Source: Loktanella atrilutea
GTDB taxonomy: Bacteria; Pseudomonadota; Alphaproteobacteria; Rhodobacterales; Rhodobacteraceae
Reading direction: 5' to 3'
DNA length: 64,000 nt
Assembly (NCBI RefSeq): GCF_900128995.1
Contig: NZ_FQUE01000002.1
Coordinates: 124,001 to 188,000, forward strand
In this document: piece after piece, positions 34,343 to 44,429 of the stretch
Position numbering within the stretch: the first letter of the stretch is position 1
Layout: every line of letters begins with the position of its first letter
Program-made: the position numbers and the translations under genes
The notes under the pieces: generated by a model
Told to the model about the DNA's origin: nothing
Database searches by the model: none
The model's input: the letters and a program-made list of their open reading frames with translations, nothing else

Positions 34343-35980
34343 CTACCCCGCCAGCGACGCGCCCGGCGACAGCACACGCGGGTCCAGCCGCACCTCGATG
34401 ACCGCCACGGTGCCGGCCGCCCGTGCCTGCGCGAAGGCCTGCGCGAACTGCGCCTGTTCCGTCACGACGGCGCCGAACCCGCCATAGGCGCGGGCCAGCG
34501 CGGCGAAGTCGGGATTGGCCAGCACGGTGCCGGATACGCGGCCCGGATAGGCGCGTTCCTGATGCATGCGGATCGTGCCGTAACGGCCGTTGTTCATCAC
34601 GACGACGATGGGCGCGGCACCGTGCTGCACGGCCGTCGACATCTCGTTGCAGGTCATCTGGAAGCAGCCGTCGCCCGCAAGGCAGATCACCGTGCGGTCA
34701 GGGTGTTCCAGCGCGGCGGCGATCGCTGCCGGAAAGCCGTAGCCCATCGACCCCGAGGTCGGTGCAAGCTGCGTGCCGTAGCGCTTCCACGCAAAGTAGC
34801 GGTGCAGCCAGGCGGCGTAGTTGCCGGCCCCGTTGGTCACGATCGCATCCTCGGGCAGGTTGTCCGACAGCCAGCGGATCACCTGTTCCTGCTTCACGGC
34901 GCCGGGGCTTTCGACCGGGGTCTGCCAGTGATCGTAGTCGGCGCGGGCGGCGGTCACGGCTTCGGGCCAGCCCTGCCAGCCGTCCCGCCGGGCCAGGGCG
35001 TCCCGCAGCGCCGGCATCGCCAGATCGCCGGGGCAGGCGACGCCGAGCGCGGCGCCGTAGACGCGGCCGATCTCGTCCGCGTCGGCATGGACGTGCAGGA
35101 TCGTCTTTCGCGGGTCGGCGGGATCGACGAGGGTGTAGCCCTGCGTCTCGATATCGCCGAAGCGGGTCCCGACCAGCAGCAGGCAATCCGCATCGCGCAC
35201 CCGCTGCGCAAGCCGGGGATTGACGCCGACGTTCAGGTCGCCGGCGAAGGCCGCGTGCCGGTTGTCGATGTAGTCCTGCCGGCGGAAGGCCGTCGCGACG
35301 GGGATCCGCGCCGCGGCGGCGAAATCCGCCAGCGCCTGCGCGGCCGCGTCCGACCAGTGCGGTCCGCCCACCACCAGCAGCGGTCGCGCGGCGGTGGACA
35401 GGCGGTCCAGCAGGTCGTCCCAGACGGCGGGCGCCGGCGGGGTGGGTGTCGGCAGGGCGCCGGTGAAGTCGGGCACGTCGGCGCGCGCGCTCAGCATGTT
35501 CTCCGGCAGGGCCAGCACCACCGGGCCGGGACGGCCCGACTGCGCCAGACGGAAGGCGCGGGCGATGTATTCGGGCAGGCGCGCCGTGTCGTTGCACTGG
35601 AACACGCCCTTGGCGAGGGCGCCGAACATCGCCTTGTAGTCGACCTCCTGAAAGGTCTCCCGGTCGACGTGGCCGCTGTCGATCTGGCCCACGAAGACCA
35701 CGAGCGGCGTGCTGTCCTGCCGCGCCACGTGCACGCCGGCGCTGGCGTTGGTGGCCCCGGGTCCCCGGGTGACGAAGCAGACGCCGGGCGTGCGGGTCAG
35801 CTTGGCATGCGCCTCTGCCATCATGGCGGCGCCGCCTTCCTGCCGGCAGACGACGTTCCGGATGCCGCTGTCGTAAAGCCCGTCGAGGGCCGCGAGGAAG
35901 CTTTCGCCCGGGACGGAAAACACCCGCCGCACCCCGAGTTTCACCAGTTGATCGCTGAGGATCCGTCCGCCGTGTCGCAT
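34343..35980 (-). CDS. Thiamine-pyrophosphate-dependent enzyme, acetolactate synthase-like
   Basis: A 545-residue TPP enzyme with the three-domain IlvB-type layout. RQEGGAAMMAEAHAKLT carries the catalytic Glu (E48), RGPGATNASAGVHVA is the PP-domain loop, and GDGCFQMTCNEMSTA with MNNGRYG is the GDG-NN TPP motif. There is no small regulatory subunit gene beside it, so it may be a catabolic or oxalyl/benzoylformate-like relative rather than the biosynthetic enzyme. AAGGACGGACAG precedes ATG at 35980. It is divergent from the FMN reductase gene. Confidence 0.88.
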   Translation of the reverse strand: MRHGGRILSDQLVKLGVRRVFSVPGESFLAALDGLYDSGIRNVVCRQEGGAAMMAEAHAKLTRTPGVCFVTRGPGATNASAGVHVARQDSTPLVVFVGQIDSGHVDRETFQEVDYKAMFGALAKGVFQCNDTARLPEYIARAFRLAQSGRPGPVVLALPENMLSARADVPDFTGALPTPTPPAPAVWDDLLDRLSTAARPLLVVGGPHWSDAAAQALADFAAAARIPVATAFRRQDYIDNRHAAFAGDLNVGVNPRLAQRVRDADCLLLVGTRFGDIETQGYTLVDPADPRKTILHVHADADEIGRVYGAALGVACPGDLAMPALRDALARRDGWQGWPEAVTAARADYDHWQTPVESPGAVKQEQVIRWLSDNLPEDAIVTNGAGNYAAWLHRYFAWKRYGTQLAPTSGSMGYGFPAAIAAALEHPDRTVICLAGDGCFQMTCNEMSTAVQHGAAPIVVVMNNGRYGTIRMHQERAYPGRVSGTVLANPDFAALARAYGGFGAVVTEQAQFAQAFAQARAAGTVAVIEVRLDPRVLSPGASLAG

Positions 35981-36120
35981 CTGTCCGTCCTTCGTCCGCT
36001 GTTGCGGCACCATGATGCCGCAGGCCGCGAACGGCAAGACGGGTTGGCAAGCGCCCGCGCCGGGTTACATGGCGGGGCTGACCCTAGACCCCTGCCCCTG
36101 ACCCAAGGACCACCATACGC

Positions 36121-36651
36121 ATGACCCGCCTTCTCGGTATCTCGGGCTCGCTCCGCCGCGCCTCGAACAACACCCATCTGCTGCGGAACGCGGCAGAGCT
36201 GTTCGGGGCCGCAACCTTCACCCTCGGCCGCATCGATCTGCCGCTCTACAACGGCGATCTGGAGGCCGAGAGTGGCGTGCCGGAGGCGGTGCAGGACCTG
36301 TGCCGCGACATCGCCGCCGCGGATGCGGTCATCATCGCGACGCCGGAATACAACAAGGGCGTGTCTGGGGCGTTGAAGAACGCCTTCGACTGGATCAGCC
36401 GGATCAAGGGCAACCCGCTGGCGGGCAAGCCCGTGGCGATCATGTCCGCCAGCGCCGGACGTTCCGGCGGGGAACGGGCGCAGTACGCCCTGCGCCACTG
36501 CCTCGTGCCCTTCGATGCGCGCGTGCTGAACGGGCCCGAGGTGCTGGTCGCGCGCAGCCACGAGGCCTTCGACGCCGAAGGCCGTCTGATCGCCGAGGAT
36601 TACCGCGATTTCCTCGGCCGGCAGATGGAGGCGCTGCGCGCGCTGATCTAG
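36121..36651 (+). CDS. NADPH-dependent FMN reductase (flavodoxin-like)
   Basis: A 176-residue flavodoxin-fold quinone/FMN/azo reductase. LGISGSLRRASNNTHLLR binds FMN phosphate and TPEYNKGVSGALKNAFDWIS is the second FMN motif, both typical of the NADPH_FMN_red family such as ChrR. ATG at 36121 follows GACCACCATACGC with a weak ribosome site. Its last 4 nt overlap the convergent VOC gene. It may help with quinone or oxidant detoxification. Confidence 0.92.
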   Translation: MTRLLGISGSLRRASNNTHLLRNAAELFGAATFTLGRIDLPLYNGDLEAESGVPEAVQDLCRDIAAADAVIIATPEYNKGVSGALKNAFDWISRIKGNPLAGKPVAIMSASAGRSGGERAQYALRHCLVPFDARVLNGPEVLVARSHEAFDAEGRLIAEDYRDFLGRQMEALRALI

Positions 36652-37043
36652 GCGGGAATCGCGATCTCGATCAGGTTGCCGTCCGGATCGCGGATGTAGA
36701 GCGACAAAAGCGGCCCCGTCGCGCCGGTGCGCGCGACCGGGCCCTCGATGACGGGGACGCCCTGCGTCATCAGGTGGTCCTGCCAGTCGTCCAGCGGTGT
36801 TTCGGTCAGAAAGCACAGGTCGGCGCTGCCCGGTTGCGGGCGCTGCGCCTTGGGGTCGAAGGGGCGGTCGGCCGGGTGCAGGTTGATCTTCTGCACGCCG
36901 AAGGACAGGGCCGTGCGCGTGCTGCCGTCGGCAGGGGTGAAGGTCTGCACCTGCATCCCCAGCACGTCGCGGTAGAAGGCGGCGGTCAAGGCGATGTCGG
37001 AGACGGTCAGCACGAGGTGATCGAGGGCTGCGAGCTGCGGCAT
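36648..37043 (-). CDS. VOC-family (glyoxalase/bleomycin resistance) protein
   Basis: A 131-residue vicinal-oxygen-chelate protein of two beta-alpha-beta-beta-beta units. Likely metal ligands: His in LDHLVLTVSD, His in INLHPADRPF and Glu in DPDGNLIEIAIP. This arrangement is like virulence protein STM3117-type dioxygenases. ATG at 37043 is chosen after an AAGGACACCC site. Convergent with the FMN reductase. Substrate unknown. Confidence 0.9.
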   Translation of the reverse strand: MPQLAALDHLVLTVSDIALTAAFYRDVLGMQVQTFTPADGSTRTALSFGVQKINLHPADRPFDPKAQRPQPGSADLCFLTETPLDDWQDHLMTQGVPVIEGPVARTGATGPLLSLYIRDPDGNLIEIAIPA

Positions 37044-37141
37044 GCGGGTGTCCTTGCGGCGGGTCCTGTCCGCGGGCATCCGATCACGGGCGGGCACCGC
37101 GTGCAATATGGCGCGTGGCTGGGGTCCTGGGTGCTGACTCT

Positions 37142-37228
37142 CCGATTTTTCGGAGAAAAATCGGCGGGGGGCCAGCCCCCCGTCCGCCCAAGGGCGGACT
37201 CCCCCGAGGTATTTATGACGAGAAGAAG
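37142..37228. repeat. Composite intergenic repeat, module B plus variant A
   Basis: CCGATTTTTC (37142-37151) / GAAAAATCGG (37155-37164), then the hairpins GGGGGGCCAGCCCCCC and GTCCGCCCAAGGGCGGAC, then CCCCCGAGGTATTTATGACG and AGAAGAAG. It is the reverse arrangement of the copy at 34273 and touches the TAG stop (37229-37231) of the leftward oxidoreductase, this time through the A-type end. Confidence 0.75.
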
Positions 37229-38266
37229 CTAGAGGGACGCCTGTGGGTGAAAATCCTCGGGGATCGCGTCGCGGTCGTCGAGAATCAGGTCGGCCATGAC
37301 GGAGGCGACCTTGGGCGCCATGCCGAAGCCGATCTTGAAGCCGCCGTTGGCGACGAAGGCACCGCGTCGGAAGGGGTGCGGGCCCAGCATCGGGGCGCGG
37401 CTGCGGCTGCGCGGACGGATGCCGGCCCAGCGGGCGACGACCGGGGCGTCGGCGAGTGCCGGACAGGCGGCGCGCGCGCGGGCGATCAGGGCGTCGAGTT
37501 GCGCGTCGGTCGTCGTGCCGTCCGCGAAGTCACGCTCCGTCGTCGATCCGATCGCCACGGTGCCGTCATCGTGCGGGACGATGTGCAGGCCGCCCGCGAA
37601 GAGCTGCGGCGCCCCCGCCGCGTCATGGCGCAGCAGCGCCGCCTGCCCCTTGACGCCGGCACCGACCATGCGGGTGTGCCGCGCCGTCATCTTTGCCAGA
37701 CCGGCGGCGCCGGTGGCCCAGACGACGGCGCCTTCGGCCGGCGCGTCCGGCACGATGCGCCCGCCGCGCGCGCGGATCGCCGCGGCGAGGGCATGGGTCG
37801 CCTGCCGGGGATGGATCAGGGCCGAGAGCGTGTCATGGATCACCAGACCCGTGGGACTGGGCGGTGCCCATGGGACGGTCGGCGCAGGGCCGACCGTCCA
37901 GCTGGCCTGCCCCTGCCAGAGATCCGCGGCACCCGCCGCCCGCCCCTGCGCCAGCGCGACCGCGGCAGCGTCCGCCAGGGGTTGCAGCCGCCCGCTGCGG
38001 CGGTAGCCGGTGGGCTGGCCTGCCGCCGCCGCGACCGCGTCCCAGAACGCCTGCGCCATCAGCAGGCTGTCCAGCTGGAACGCCTTCTTGGCGTTCCACT
38101 GTTCCGGCACGTGGGGGGCGAGCGCGCCGACGATGCCGCCGGAAGCCCCCGCCGCCACACCGGCGGGATCGATGACCTGCACCCGCGCCCCGCGCTGCAG
38201 GCAGGCCCATGCGATCGCAAGGCCGAAGACCCCGGCCCCCATGACCGTCACATCTGCCGTTGCCAT
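37229..38266 (-). CDS. FAD-dependent oxidoreductase, MnmC C-terminal-like
   Basis: A 345-residue DAO-family flavoprotein. The N-terminal dinucleotide motif is VTVMGAGVFGLAIAWACLQRGARV; ASGGIVGALAPHVPEQWN and WAGIRPRSRSRAPMLGP are consistent with the MnmC oxidoreductase domain or related glycine-oxidase-like enzymes. It is divergent from mnmD, with a 48-nt gap, so the pair looks like a split MnmC, which in Enterobacteria joins both domains and finishes mnm5U34 in tRNA. ATG at 38266 is chosen over 38296. The tRNA role is an inference. Confidence 0.8.
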   Translation of the reverse strand: MATADVTVMGAGVFGLAIAWACLQRGARVQVIDPAGVAAGASGGIVGALAPHVPEQWNAKKAFQLDSLLMAQAFWDAVAAAAGQPTGYRRSGRLQPLADAAAVALAQGRAAGAADLWQGQASWTVGPAPTVPWAPPSPTGLVIHDTLSALIHPRQATHALAAAIRARGGRIVPDAPAEGAVVWATGAAGLAKMTARHTRMVGAGVKGQAALLRHDAAGAPQLFAGGLHIVPHDDGTVAIGSTTERDFADGTTTDAQLDALIARARAACPALADAPVVARWAGIRPRSRSRAPMLGPHPFRRGAFVANGGFKIGFGMAPKVASVMADLILDDRDAIPEDFHPQASL

Positions 38267-38314
38267 TGCGCACCCCGCGTTCCACAAGTTGGCCATTCCT
38301 TAGGGCAAACCGAC

Positions 38315-38995
38315 ATGACCGGCCAGACCACAGACCCCGCGGGGCACCCCCTCGACTGGCGCGAGACGCCGCACGGCGCCGTGCCGGTGTCGCTGCAGTT
38401 CGACGATCCGTTCTATTCCCTGCAGGGCGGGGCGGCCGAGACGCGACACGTCTTCCTTGCCGGCAACGGCCTGCCGGGGCGGTTCCGCGACGGGTTCCAC
38501 GTGGCGGAACTGGGGTTCGGGACCGGGCTGAACTTCCTCGTGACGCTGCAGGCGTTCCGCGAGGCGGGCGCGGCCGGTCGGCTGCACTTCACCAGTTTCG
38601 AGGCCTATCCACTGGACCCTGCGGCCCTGGCGCGGGCGCTGGCCCCCTTTGCCGCCGATCTGCCGGTGCACCTGCTGCCCCGGGTCGCGGATGCGGAGGG
38701 GCCGGATTTCACCCTGCGCATCGTGGCGGGCGACGCGGGCGCGACGCTGCCCCTGTGGGACGGTTGCGCCGACGCGTGGTTTCTCGACGGCTTCTCTCCG
38801 GCGCGGAACCCGGGGCTGTGGACGCCGCAGATCCTGTCGCAGGTGGCGGCGCATACGGCGCCCGGCGGAACTGCCGCGACCTATTCCGCCGCGGGGCACG
38901 TCCGTGCCGGACTGGCGGCAGCCGGCTTTACCGTGGCCCGCGTGCCCGGATTCGCCCGAAAGCGGCACATGACCGTCGCCGCGAAGGACAGCTGA
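38315..38995 (+). CDS. mnmD: MnmD-type tRNA U34 methyltransferase
   Basis: A 226-residue SAM-dependent methyltransferase matching the MnmC N-terminal/MnmD domain (DUF752), which methylates nm5(s2)U34 in tRNA wobble positions. TPHGAVPVSLQFDDPFYS, VAELGFGTGLNFL (SAM motif I) and DAWFLDGFSPARNPGLW are family signatures; GFARKRHM is the C-terminal end. It lacks the fused oxidoreductase domain, which is encoded divergently beside it. Its stop overlaps the next start (TGATG). Confidence 0.93.
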   Translation: MTGQTTDPAGHPLDWRETPHGAVPVSLQFDDPFYSLQGGAAETRHVFLAGNGLPGRFRDGFHVAELGFGTGLNFLVTLQAFREAGAAGRLHFTSFEAYPLDPAALARALAPFAADLPVHLLPRVADAEGPDFTLRIVAGDAGATLPLWDGCADAWFLDGFSPARNPGLWTPQILSQVAAHTAPGGTAATYSAAGHVRAGLAAAGFTVARVPGFARKRHMTVAAKDS

Positions 38996-39873
38996 TGCAG
39001 ACCGCGAACACGCGTCTGGGCATCGGCCTGATGATCGCCACCACCTTCGTCTTTGCCGTGCAGGACGGGCTGTCGCGGCATCTGGCGGGGAACTACAACG
39101 TCTGGATGATCGTGATGATCCGCTACTGGTTCTTCGCGGCCTTCGTCATCGCCGTCGCGCGTGGCCGCACCGGGTCGATCCGCCGCGCCGCCGCCACGGT
39201 GCAACCGATCCTGCAGGCGTTCCGCGGCCTGCTGCTGGCGGGCGAGATCTGCATCATGGTTCTGGGCTTCGTGGCACTGGGGCTGGTGGAAAGCCATGCG
39301 ATCTTTGCCTGCTACCCGCTGCTGGTCGCCGCCCTGTCCGGCCCGGTGCTGGGCGAGGGCGTGGGCTGGCGGCGTTGGGTCGCGATCGGTGTGGGCTTCG
39401 TCGGCGTGCTGGTGATCCTGCAGCCCGGGATCACCGTCTTTGCCCCCGCCGCCGTGCTGCCGCTGGCGGCGGCCTGCATGTTCGCGCTTTACGGCCTGCT
39501 GACCCGCTACGTGGCGCGGGCGGACACCACGGCGACCAGCTTCTTCTGGACCGGCGTCAGCGGGGCGGTGGCGATGACATTGGTCGGCGTCTGGTTCTGG
39601 GAACCGATGACCGCGCCCGACTGGGGCTGGATGGCGGCGCTTTGCGTCACCGGCGTCACCGGTCACTGGCTGCTGATCCGCTGCTACGAGGTGGCGGAGG
39701 CCAGTGCCGTGCAGCCCTTTGCCTATCTGCAGCTGGTCTTTGCCAGCGTGATCGGTCTGACCGTGTTCGGCGAGGCGCTGCAGACCCATGTGGCCATCGG
39801 CGCGGCGATCGTCGTGGCGGCCGGCGTCTTCACGTTGATCCGGGCGCGGCGGTCCCAACCTGTTGTCGGATGA
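38995..39873 (+). CDS. DMT/EamA-family transporter
   Basis: A 292-residue membrane protein with about ten hydrophobic spans in two EamA repeats, as in drug/metabolite exporters. FVFAVQDGLSRHLAG is in the first helix and SAVQPFAYLQLVFASVIGLTVFGEALQ is the conserved end of the second repeat. ATG at 38995 overlaps the mnmD stop by one base. Substrate unknown; it may be co-transcribed with mnmD only for convenience. Confidence 0.9.
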   Translation: MQTANTRLGIGLMIATTFVFAVQDGLSRHLAGNYNVWMIVMIRYWFFAAFVIAVARGRTGSIRRAAATVQPILQAFRGLLLAGEICIMVLGFVALGLVESHAIFACYPLLVAALSGPVLGEGVGWRRWVAIGVGFVGVLVILQPGITVFAPAAVLPLAAACMFALYGLLTRYVARADTTATSFFWTGVSGAVAMTLVGVWFWEPMTAPDWGWMAALCVTGVTGHWLLIRCYEVAEASAVQPFAYLQLVFASVIGLTVFGEALQTHVAIGAAIVVAAGVFTLIRARRSQPVVG

Positions 39874-40002
39874 CAAGATGCCATGCGACCGACTTGTTGG
39901 CGGATGTCGGCGATTATAGAAACAGATCAAGGCACTGGCGTTGCGTCAGCCGCTGCGGCGGGCCTAAACTCAATTAGATTTCGTCATATTGATCAGAGCA
40001 CG

Positions 40003-41034
40003 ATGCCCAAGTCGCCAGAGACCCCATTGACCACGTTCGTTGCCGACCCGGATGCGCTGCTGCCCCTTGGCGTGCGCGTTGCCGGGCTGGGTCTGGGCAG
40101 CGTCGATTACATCAACGACACGATCGTTCTGGATGACCGCGCCGGCGCGCTGTTCGACCTGCCGGCACATCAGCCGATCTTCAGACGTGAACTGCATGAC
40201 CGCATTCATCCCGACGAACGCCCGGCCGTCGAGGCGCGGGTCGCGGCCATGCTGTCCCCCGGACAGCCGGATTTCATCGACGTCGTCCACCGGGTCGTGA
40301 CCCGCGATGGCAGTGAACGCTGGCTGAGCGCGCGCAAGCAGGTCAGTTTTGACGGCGGCAGCAACGGCATGCCGCGCCGGCCGGTCAAGGGGCTGGTCGC
40401 GATCATGGACATGACCGCCCACAAGACGACCGAACGTCAGGTCAACGACCTGATGCAGGAAATGAACCACCGGCTGAAGAACCTGCTGACCGTGGTGCAG
40501 AGCATCGCCCGCATGACCGCGCGCAGCGGCCCGATCGAGGAGTTCCTGCCCCGCTTCAACGCGCGGATGGCGGCGCTGTCGCACAATCAGGATCTGCTGG
40601 TATCGCGCGGGGCCGGCGGCGTGGCACTGGATGCGCTGGTGAAAGAGCAATTGGAGCCCTTCACCGGCGGGACCGATTGCCGCGTCACGATCGAGGGGCC
40701 GGCGCTGCCGCTGAAATTCGAGGCGATCCAGCCGATCGGGCTTGCGCTGCACGAACTGGCCACCAATGCGACCAAACACGGGGCGCTGTCCACGCAGGGC
40801 GGTTGTCTGGAGGTGGCGTGGCGGGTGACGGACGGACGCTTGGCGCTGTCGTGGACCGAAACCGGCGGTCCGCCGGTCACGGCGCCGGCGCGCAAGGGCT
40901 TTGGCAGTACGGTGCTGCAGGGCATGATCGGCGGCGCGCTCGAGGCGGAGGTCGACCTCGACTACCGGCCGGAGGGGCTGCACTGGTCCGTGACCTGCGA
41001 TATCTGTCGGGTCTGCGAAGCCGCGGCGACCTGA
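40003..41034 (+). CDS. HWE-family sensor histidine kinase with PAS domain
   Basis: A 343-residue soluble kinase. A PAS-like domain covers about residues 25-140 (SVDYINDTIVLDDRAGALF, VHRVVTRDGSERWLS). The phospho-acceptor is H155 in EMNHRLKNLLTVVQSI. LALHELATNATKHGAL and LSWTETGG give the His and the W-x-E that define HWE kinases. No membrane segment and no response regulator adjacent. ATG at 40003 is chosen; a start at 39883 would add an unconserved tail. The gap before it is relatively AT-rich and likely holds a promoter. Confidence 0.9.
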   Translation: MPKSPETPLTTFVADPDALLPLGVRVAGLGLGSVDYINDTIVLDDRAGALFDLPAHQPIFRRELHDRIHPDERPAVEARVAAMLSPGQPDFIDVVHRVVTRDGSERWLSARKQVSFDGGSNGMPRRPVKGLVAIMDMTAHKTTERQVNDLMQEMNHRLKNLLTVVQSIARMTARSGPIEEFLPRFNARMAALSHNQDLLVSRGAGGVALDALVKEQLEPFTGGTDCRVTIEGPALPLKFEAIQPIGLALHELATNATKHGALSTQGGCLEVAWRVTDGRLALSWTETGGPPVTAPARKGFGSTVLQGMIGGALEAEVDLDYRPEGLHWSVTCDICRVCEAAAT

Positions 41035-41087
41035 CCGGCCACGGGCGCGGGTCCACGCACGCTGCGTTGACGATCTAAAGCAAACCC

Positions 41088-43397
41088 TCAGCCTTCCGGC
41101 CGCGCGACCGGGCGCAGCGTTCTGCGCGGCCCGTCGTCGGTCGCGGGGACGGAAGCCGGGGCCGCCGGCACGACTGCCATCGTTTCCGGATCGTCGGACA
41201 GGGGTGCCGGACCCGCCTCCGCCATCAGGCCAAGGCGGGGGGCCGGTCGGGCCGTGGGGCGCATCGGCGGCACCCCGGCGGTGGTCAGGGCGGCCTGTCG
41301 CAGCGCCCCGTCGGCCAGACCGTCCGGACGCAGCACCGGGCGCGGCAACGCGCTGGCGGTCGGGTCCAGCGACGCGGCGGGTCCGGTCACCGGGGCCGGC
41401 ACCTCCAGCGTGCCATCGGCGCGCGCCACCGGGCGGACGACCTGTTCCGCGCCGCGCAGCAGGTCGGTAAAGCGGATCGGCCCGGTCTCTCCCGTCAGGC
41501 GGGCCCGGTAGATCGGGATCGATTCCGTGACCCGCTGGACGTAGTTCCGGGTCTCGCGGAAGGGGATCAGTTCGATCCAGTCGATCACGTCGACCTCTTC
41601 CGTGCGGGGGTCGCCCCGTTCCGCCATCCAGTCGCGCGGCCGCCCCGGCCCCGCGTTGTACCCCGCCGCGATCTGCACCGGGCTGTCGCCGAAGCGTTCG
41701 GTGAGGTCCGCCAGATAGCGGCTGCCCAGCGTCGCGTTGTAGCGCCAGTCGGCGGTCAGCCGCGCCTTGTCGTAGGGCATATCGAGGCTGCGGGCCACGT
41801 CCCGGGCGGTGCCCGGCATCAGCTGCATCAGCCCCAGCGCCCCCACCGGACTGCCGACGGTGGCATTGAACTCCGACTCGCGCCGGGCGATGGACAGGGC
41901 CAGCGCCGAGGCCACCGGCAGGTCCATGTCGGCGACGCCGTGAATGGGGAAATAGACCGACGGCACGATCAGGCCCCGTGCCGCGGCCGCCTTGCCCAGC
42001 AGAACCTCGAAATAGGTCTCGTCCCGCGCCTCCAGCGCGGCCCCCAGACGCGAAAGATCCTCCGCCCCGAGGCGCTTGCCGAGGGCTGCGAAGAACAGCA
42101 CCGCCTTGCCCCGCTCGCCTGCCTGCAGCAGCGCCATGCCGGCGCGCACCATGTCGTCGCGCATCACGGGCGCGTCCTGCCAGTCGCGCTTGTCCCCCGC
42201 CCCGGTCAGGAACGGATCGAGCGGCACGCCCAGCTTCTCTGCCGCCAGCAACCCGTAGAAGCTGGTCTGGTGCTGCGCGCCGCGGGCATAGGCCGCGCGG
42301 GCGTCATCGGCACGGCCCAGCGCCTCCAGCGCGCGGCCTTGCCAGTAACCGGCGCGCCCCAGAGAGATCGGGCTGTCGACCTCGGCCGCGGTCCGGTCGA
42401 AATGCACCAGCGCCTGCGCGGGGTCGTTCAGGTAGCGCAGCTGCAGGTAGCCGGACAGCCATTCGAGGTCGGCGTAGCTCTCTGCACTGTCCGCGGGGTC
42501 CACGAAATGCCGCGAGGCCAGCGCGTAGGCCGCCCGGTAATTGCCTTCGCGCATCTGCCAGCGCGCCAGCATCCGCCGCCAGCTGGCCCAGCGCCACGGC
42601 TGGCCCAGCGCCTCCACGCTCGTCGAACGGGCCGACAGGATCGCCATGGCGTCGGACTGCCGTCCTTTCGACGCCTGCCAGTTGAACCGGTCGTAAAGCA
42701 GCCCCGGCGTGTCGCGCAGGCTGGCCGGCACGGCGGCCAGCGCCGCGTCGGGATTGCCGGCCTTGCGGATCAGCGCGATCCGGGCGCGCACCAGCGCGCT
42801 GTCGCCGGCGCCCAGAAGCGGCAGCATCCGCTCCGCCTCTGCCGTCTGCCAGCGCCAGAGCAGCGCATCGGCGCGGGCCATGTGCAGATCCTTCAAATCC
42901 GGGCCATAGGCCGCCAGAAGTGCCGCCTGTCCGTCCCCGCTCAGGGACAGCCCGGTCCAGGCCGCGCGCACGGTCCGGCGGGCCGCCGCCGCATCGCCCA
43001 GCGCCGCCTGCGCCTGTGCCAGACGCACCGCCCCCTGCCCGGTCAGGGGCCCGGTCCGCGCGAACCAGTCCACCACGGCCTGCGGATCGTAGCCCGCGGG
43101 GATCACCCCCTCGCCCGCCTCGCGCAGGGTGTCCTGTCCGGGCCAGTCGGGGTGCGCCGCCTCGAACGCGATGTAGTCGGCAAAGGCCGCATCGCCGAAC
43201 CGCAGCCGCTGCCATGTCACCAGATCGCGGATCGCCGGATCGTCCGTGCCGGCCTTCGTGTAGGCGTTCAGGAAATCGCGCTTCATGGCGAAGGTCACGG
43301 CGGCCACGTCGTCGCCGCTGACCTGTGCGGTGCCGGGCAGCGGTGCGACAAGAAGACTGGCTGCGACAGCAAGGCGGCGCAAGGCGGGGAACGACAT
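41088..43397 (-). CDS. slt: Soluble lytic murein transglycosylase (Slt)
   Basis: A 769-residue periplasmic enzyme with a signal peptide ([20 protein letters not shown]), a long alpha-helical superhelix, and a C-terminal SLT domain: [20 protein letters not shown] (catalytic Glu), [13 protein letters not shown] and [15 protein letters not shown] Pro/Ala/Arg-rich extension of about 125 residues follows the catalytic domain, which is longer than in E. coli Slt70. ATG at 43397 is chosen; 43433 is possible. Divergent from dapA. Confidence 0.93.
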   Translation of the reverse strand: MSFPALRRLAVAASLLVAPLPGTAQVSGDDVAAVTFAMKRDFLNAYTKAGTDDPAIRDLVTWQRLRFGDAAFADYIAFEAAHPDWPGQDTLREAGEGVIPAGYDPQAVVDWFARTGPLTGQGAVRLAQAQAALGDAAAARRTVRAAWTGLSLSGDGQAALLAAYGPDLKDLHMARADALLWRWQTAEAERMLPLLGAGDSALVRARIALIRKAGNPDAALAAVPASLRDTPGLLYDRFNWQASKGRQSDAMAILSARSTSVEALGQPWRWASWRRMLARWQMREGNYRAAYALASRHFVDPADSAESYADLEWLSGYLQLRYLNDPAQALVHFDRTAAEVDSPISLGRAGYWQGRALEALGRADDARAAYARGAQHQTSFYGLLAAEKLGVPLDPFLTGAGDKRDWQDAPVMRDDMVRAGMALLQAGERGKAVLFFAALGKRLGAEDLSRLGAALEARDETYFEVLLGKAAAARGLIVPSVYFPIHGVADMDLPVASALALSIARRESEFNATVGSPVGALGLMQLMPGTARDVARSLDMPYDKARLTADWRYNATLGSRYLADLTERFGDSPVQIAAGYNAGPGRPRDWMAERGDPRTEEVDVIDWIELIPFRETRNYVQRVTESIPIYRARLTGETGPIRFTDLLRGAEQVVRPVARADGTLEVPAPVTGPAASLDPTASALPRPVLRPDGLADGALRQAALTTAGVPPMRPTARPAPRLGLMAEAGPAPLSDDPETMAVVPAAPASVPATDDGPRRTLRPVARPEG

Positions 43398-43552
43398 CAC
43401 GGGGTCCCGGGTCTGGGGAAAAGGTGGAGGCATGGTATCTGTCGCACGGGCGCGTGCAACGCACAATCTTGGCATTCCGGGGAAAGCCGTCTAGGGTCCG
43501 CGACGTTCCGCAGGCCCGCCGGGCCCTGCCCTCACCACAGGACTGCGCCCCC

Positions 43553-44425
43553 ATGTTCAAAGGCTCCTACGTCGCCCTCGTCACCCCCTTCGTGGACGCA
43601 GATGTGGACCTGGACGGGCTGAAACGGCTCGTCGACTGGCATGTGGATCAGGGCACCGACGGTCTCGTGCCGGTCGGCACCACGGGCGAAAGCCCCACCC
43701 TGACCCATGCAGAGCACGATCTGGTGGTGAAGACCGTGGTCGACCATGCGGCAGGTCGCCTGCCGGTGATCGCCGGGGCCGGATCGAACAACACGGTGGA
43801 AACGGTGCGGCTGGTCATGGCCGCAAAGGCCGCCGGTGCCGATGCGGCGCTGGTCGTGACCCCCTATTACAACAAGCCGACGCAAGCCGGCCTGATCGCC
43901 CATTTCACCGCCGCCGCCGACTGCGGCCTGCCCATCGTGATCTACAACATCCCCGGCCGGTCCGCCGTGGACATGAGCGTCGCCACCATGGCCGAACTGG
44001 CGAAGCACCCGATGATCGTGGGCGTCAAGGATGCAACCGGCGACCTGTCCCGCGTGCCGAAGCAGCGGATGACCTGCGGCACCGACTTCTGCCAGATGTC
44101 GGGCGAGGATGCCACGGCGCTCGGCTTCAACGCCCACGGCGGCGTGGGCTGCATCTCGGTCACCGCGAACGTGGCCCCGGCGCTCTGCGCGCAGATGCAG
44201 GAGGCGACGCTGGCGGGCGACTACGCCACCGCGCTCGAGATCACCGACCGCCTGATGCCGCTGCACGAAGCGATCTTCATGGAACCGGGCCTCGTCGGCG
44301 CGAAATACGGCCTGTCCCTGCTGGGCATCGGCAACGACGCGGTAAGGCTGCCGCTGGTCGGGCTGACCGACGGCACGAAGGACCGCATCCGCGCCGGGAT
44401 GGTCCACGCGGGCCTGCTGAACTAG
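43553..44425 (+). CDS. dapA: 4-hydroxy-tetrahydrodipicolinate synthase DapA
   Basis: A 290-residue TIM-barrel enzyme that condenses pyruvate with aspartate semialdehyde on the lysine/diaminopimelate route. [26 protein letters not shown] (catalytic Tyr), [12 protein letters not shown] and [12 protein letters not shown] (Schiff-base K159) are all present. The gene order slt, dapA, then smpB nearby is common in alphaproteobacteria. The following membrane-protein gene starts 4 nt after its stop. Confidence 0.97.
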   Translation: MFKGSYVALVTPFVDADVDLDGLKRLVDWHVDQGTDGLVPVGTTGESPTLTHAEHDLVVKTVVDHAAGRLPVIAGAGSNNTVETVRLVMAAKAAGADAALVVTPYYNKPTQAGLIAHFTAAADCGLPIVIYNIPGRSAVDMSVATMAELAKHPMIVGVKDATGDLSRVPKQRMTCGTDFCQMSGEDATALGFNAHGGVGCISVTANVAPALCAQMQEATLAGDYATALEITDRLMPLHEAIFMEPGLVGAKYGLSLLGIGNDAVRLPLVGLTDGTKDRIRAGMVHAGLLN

Positions 44426-44429
44426 GCCC

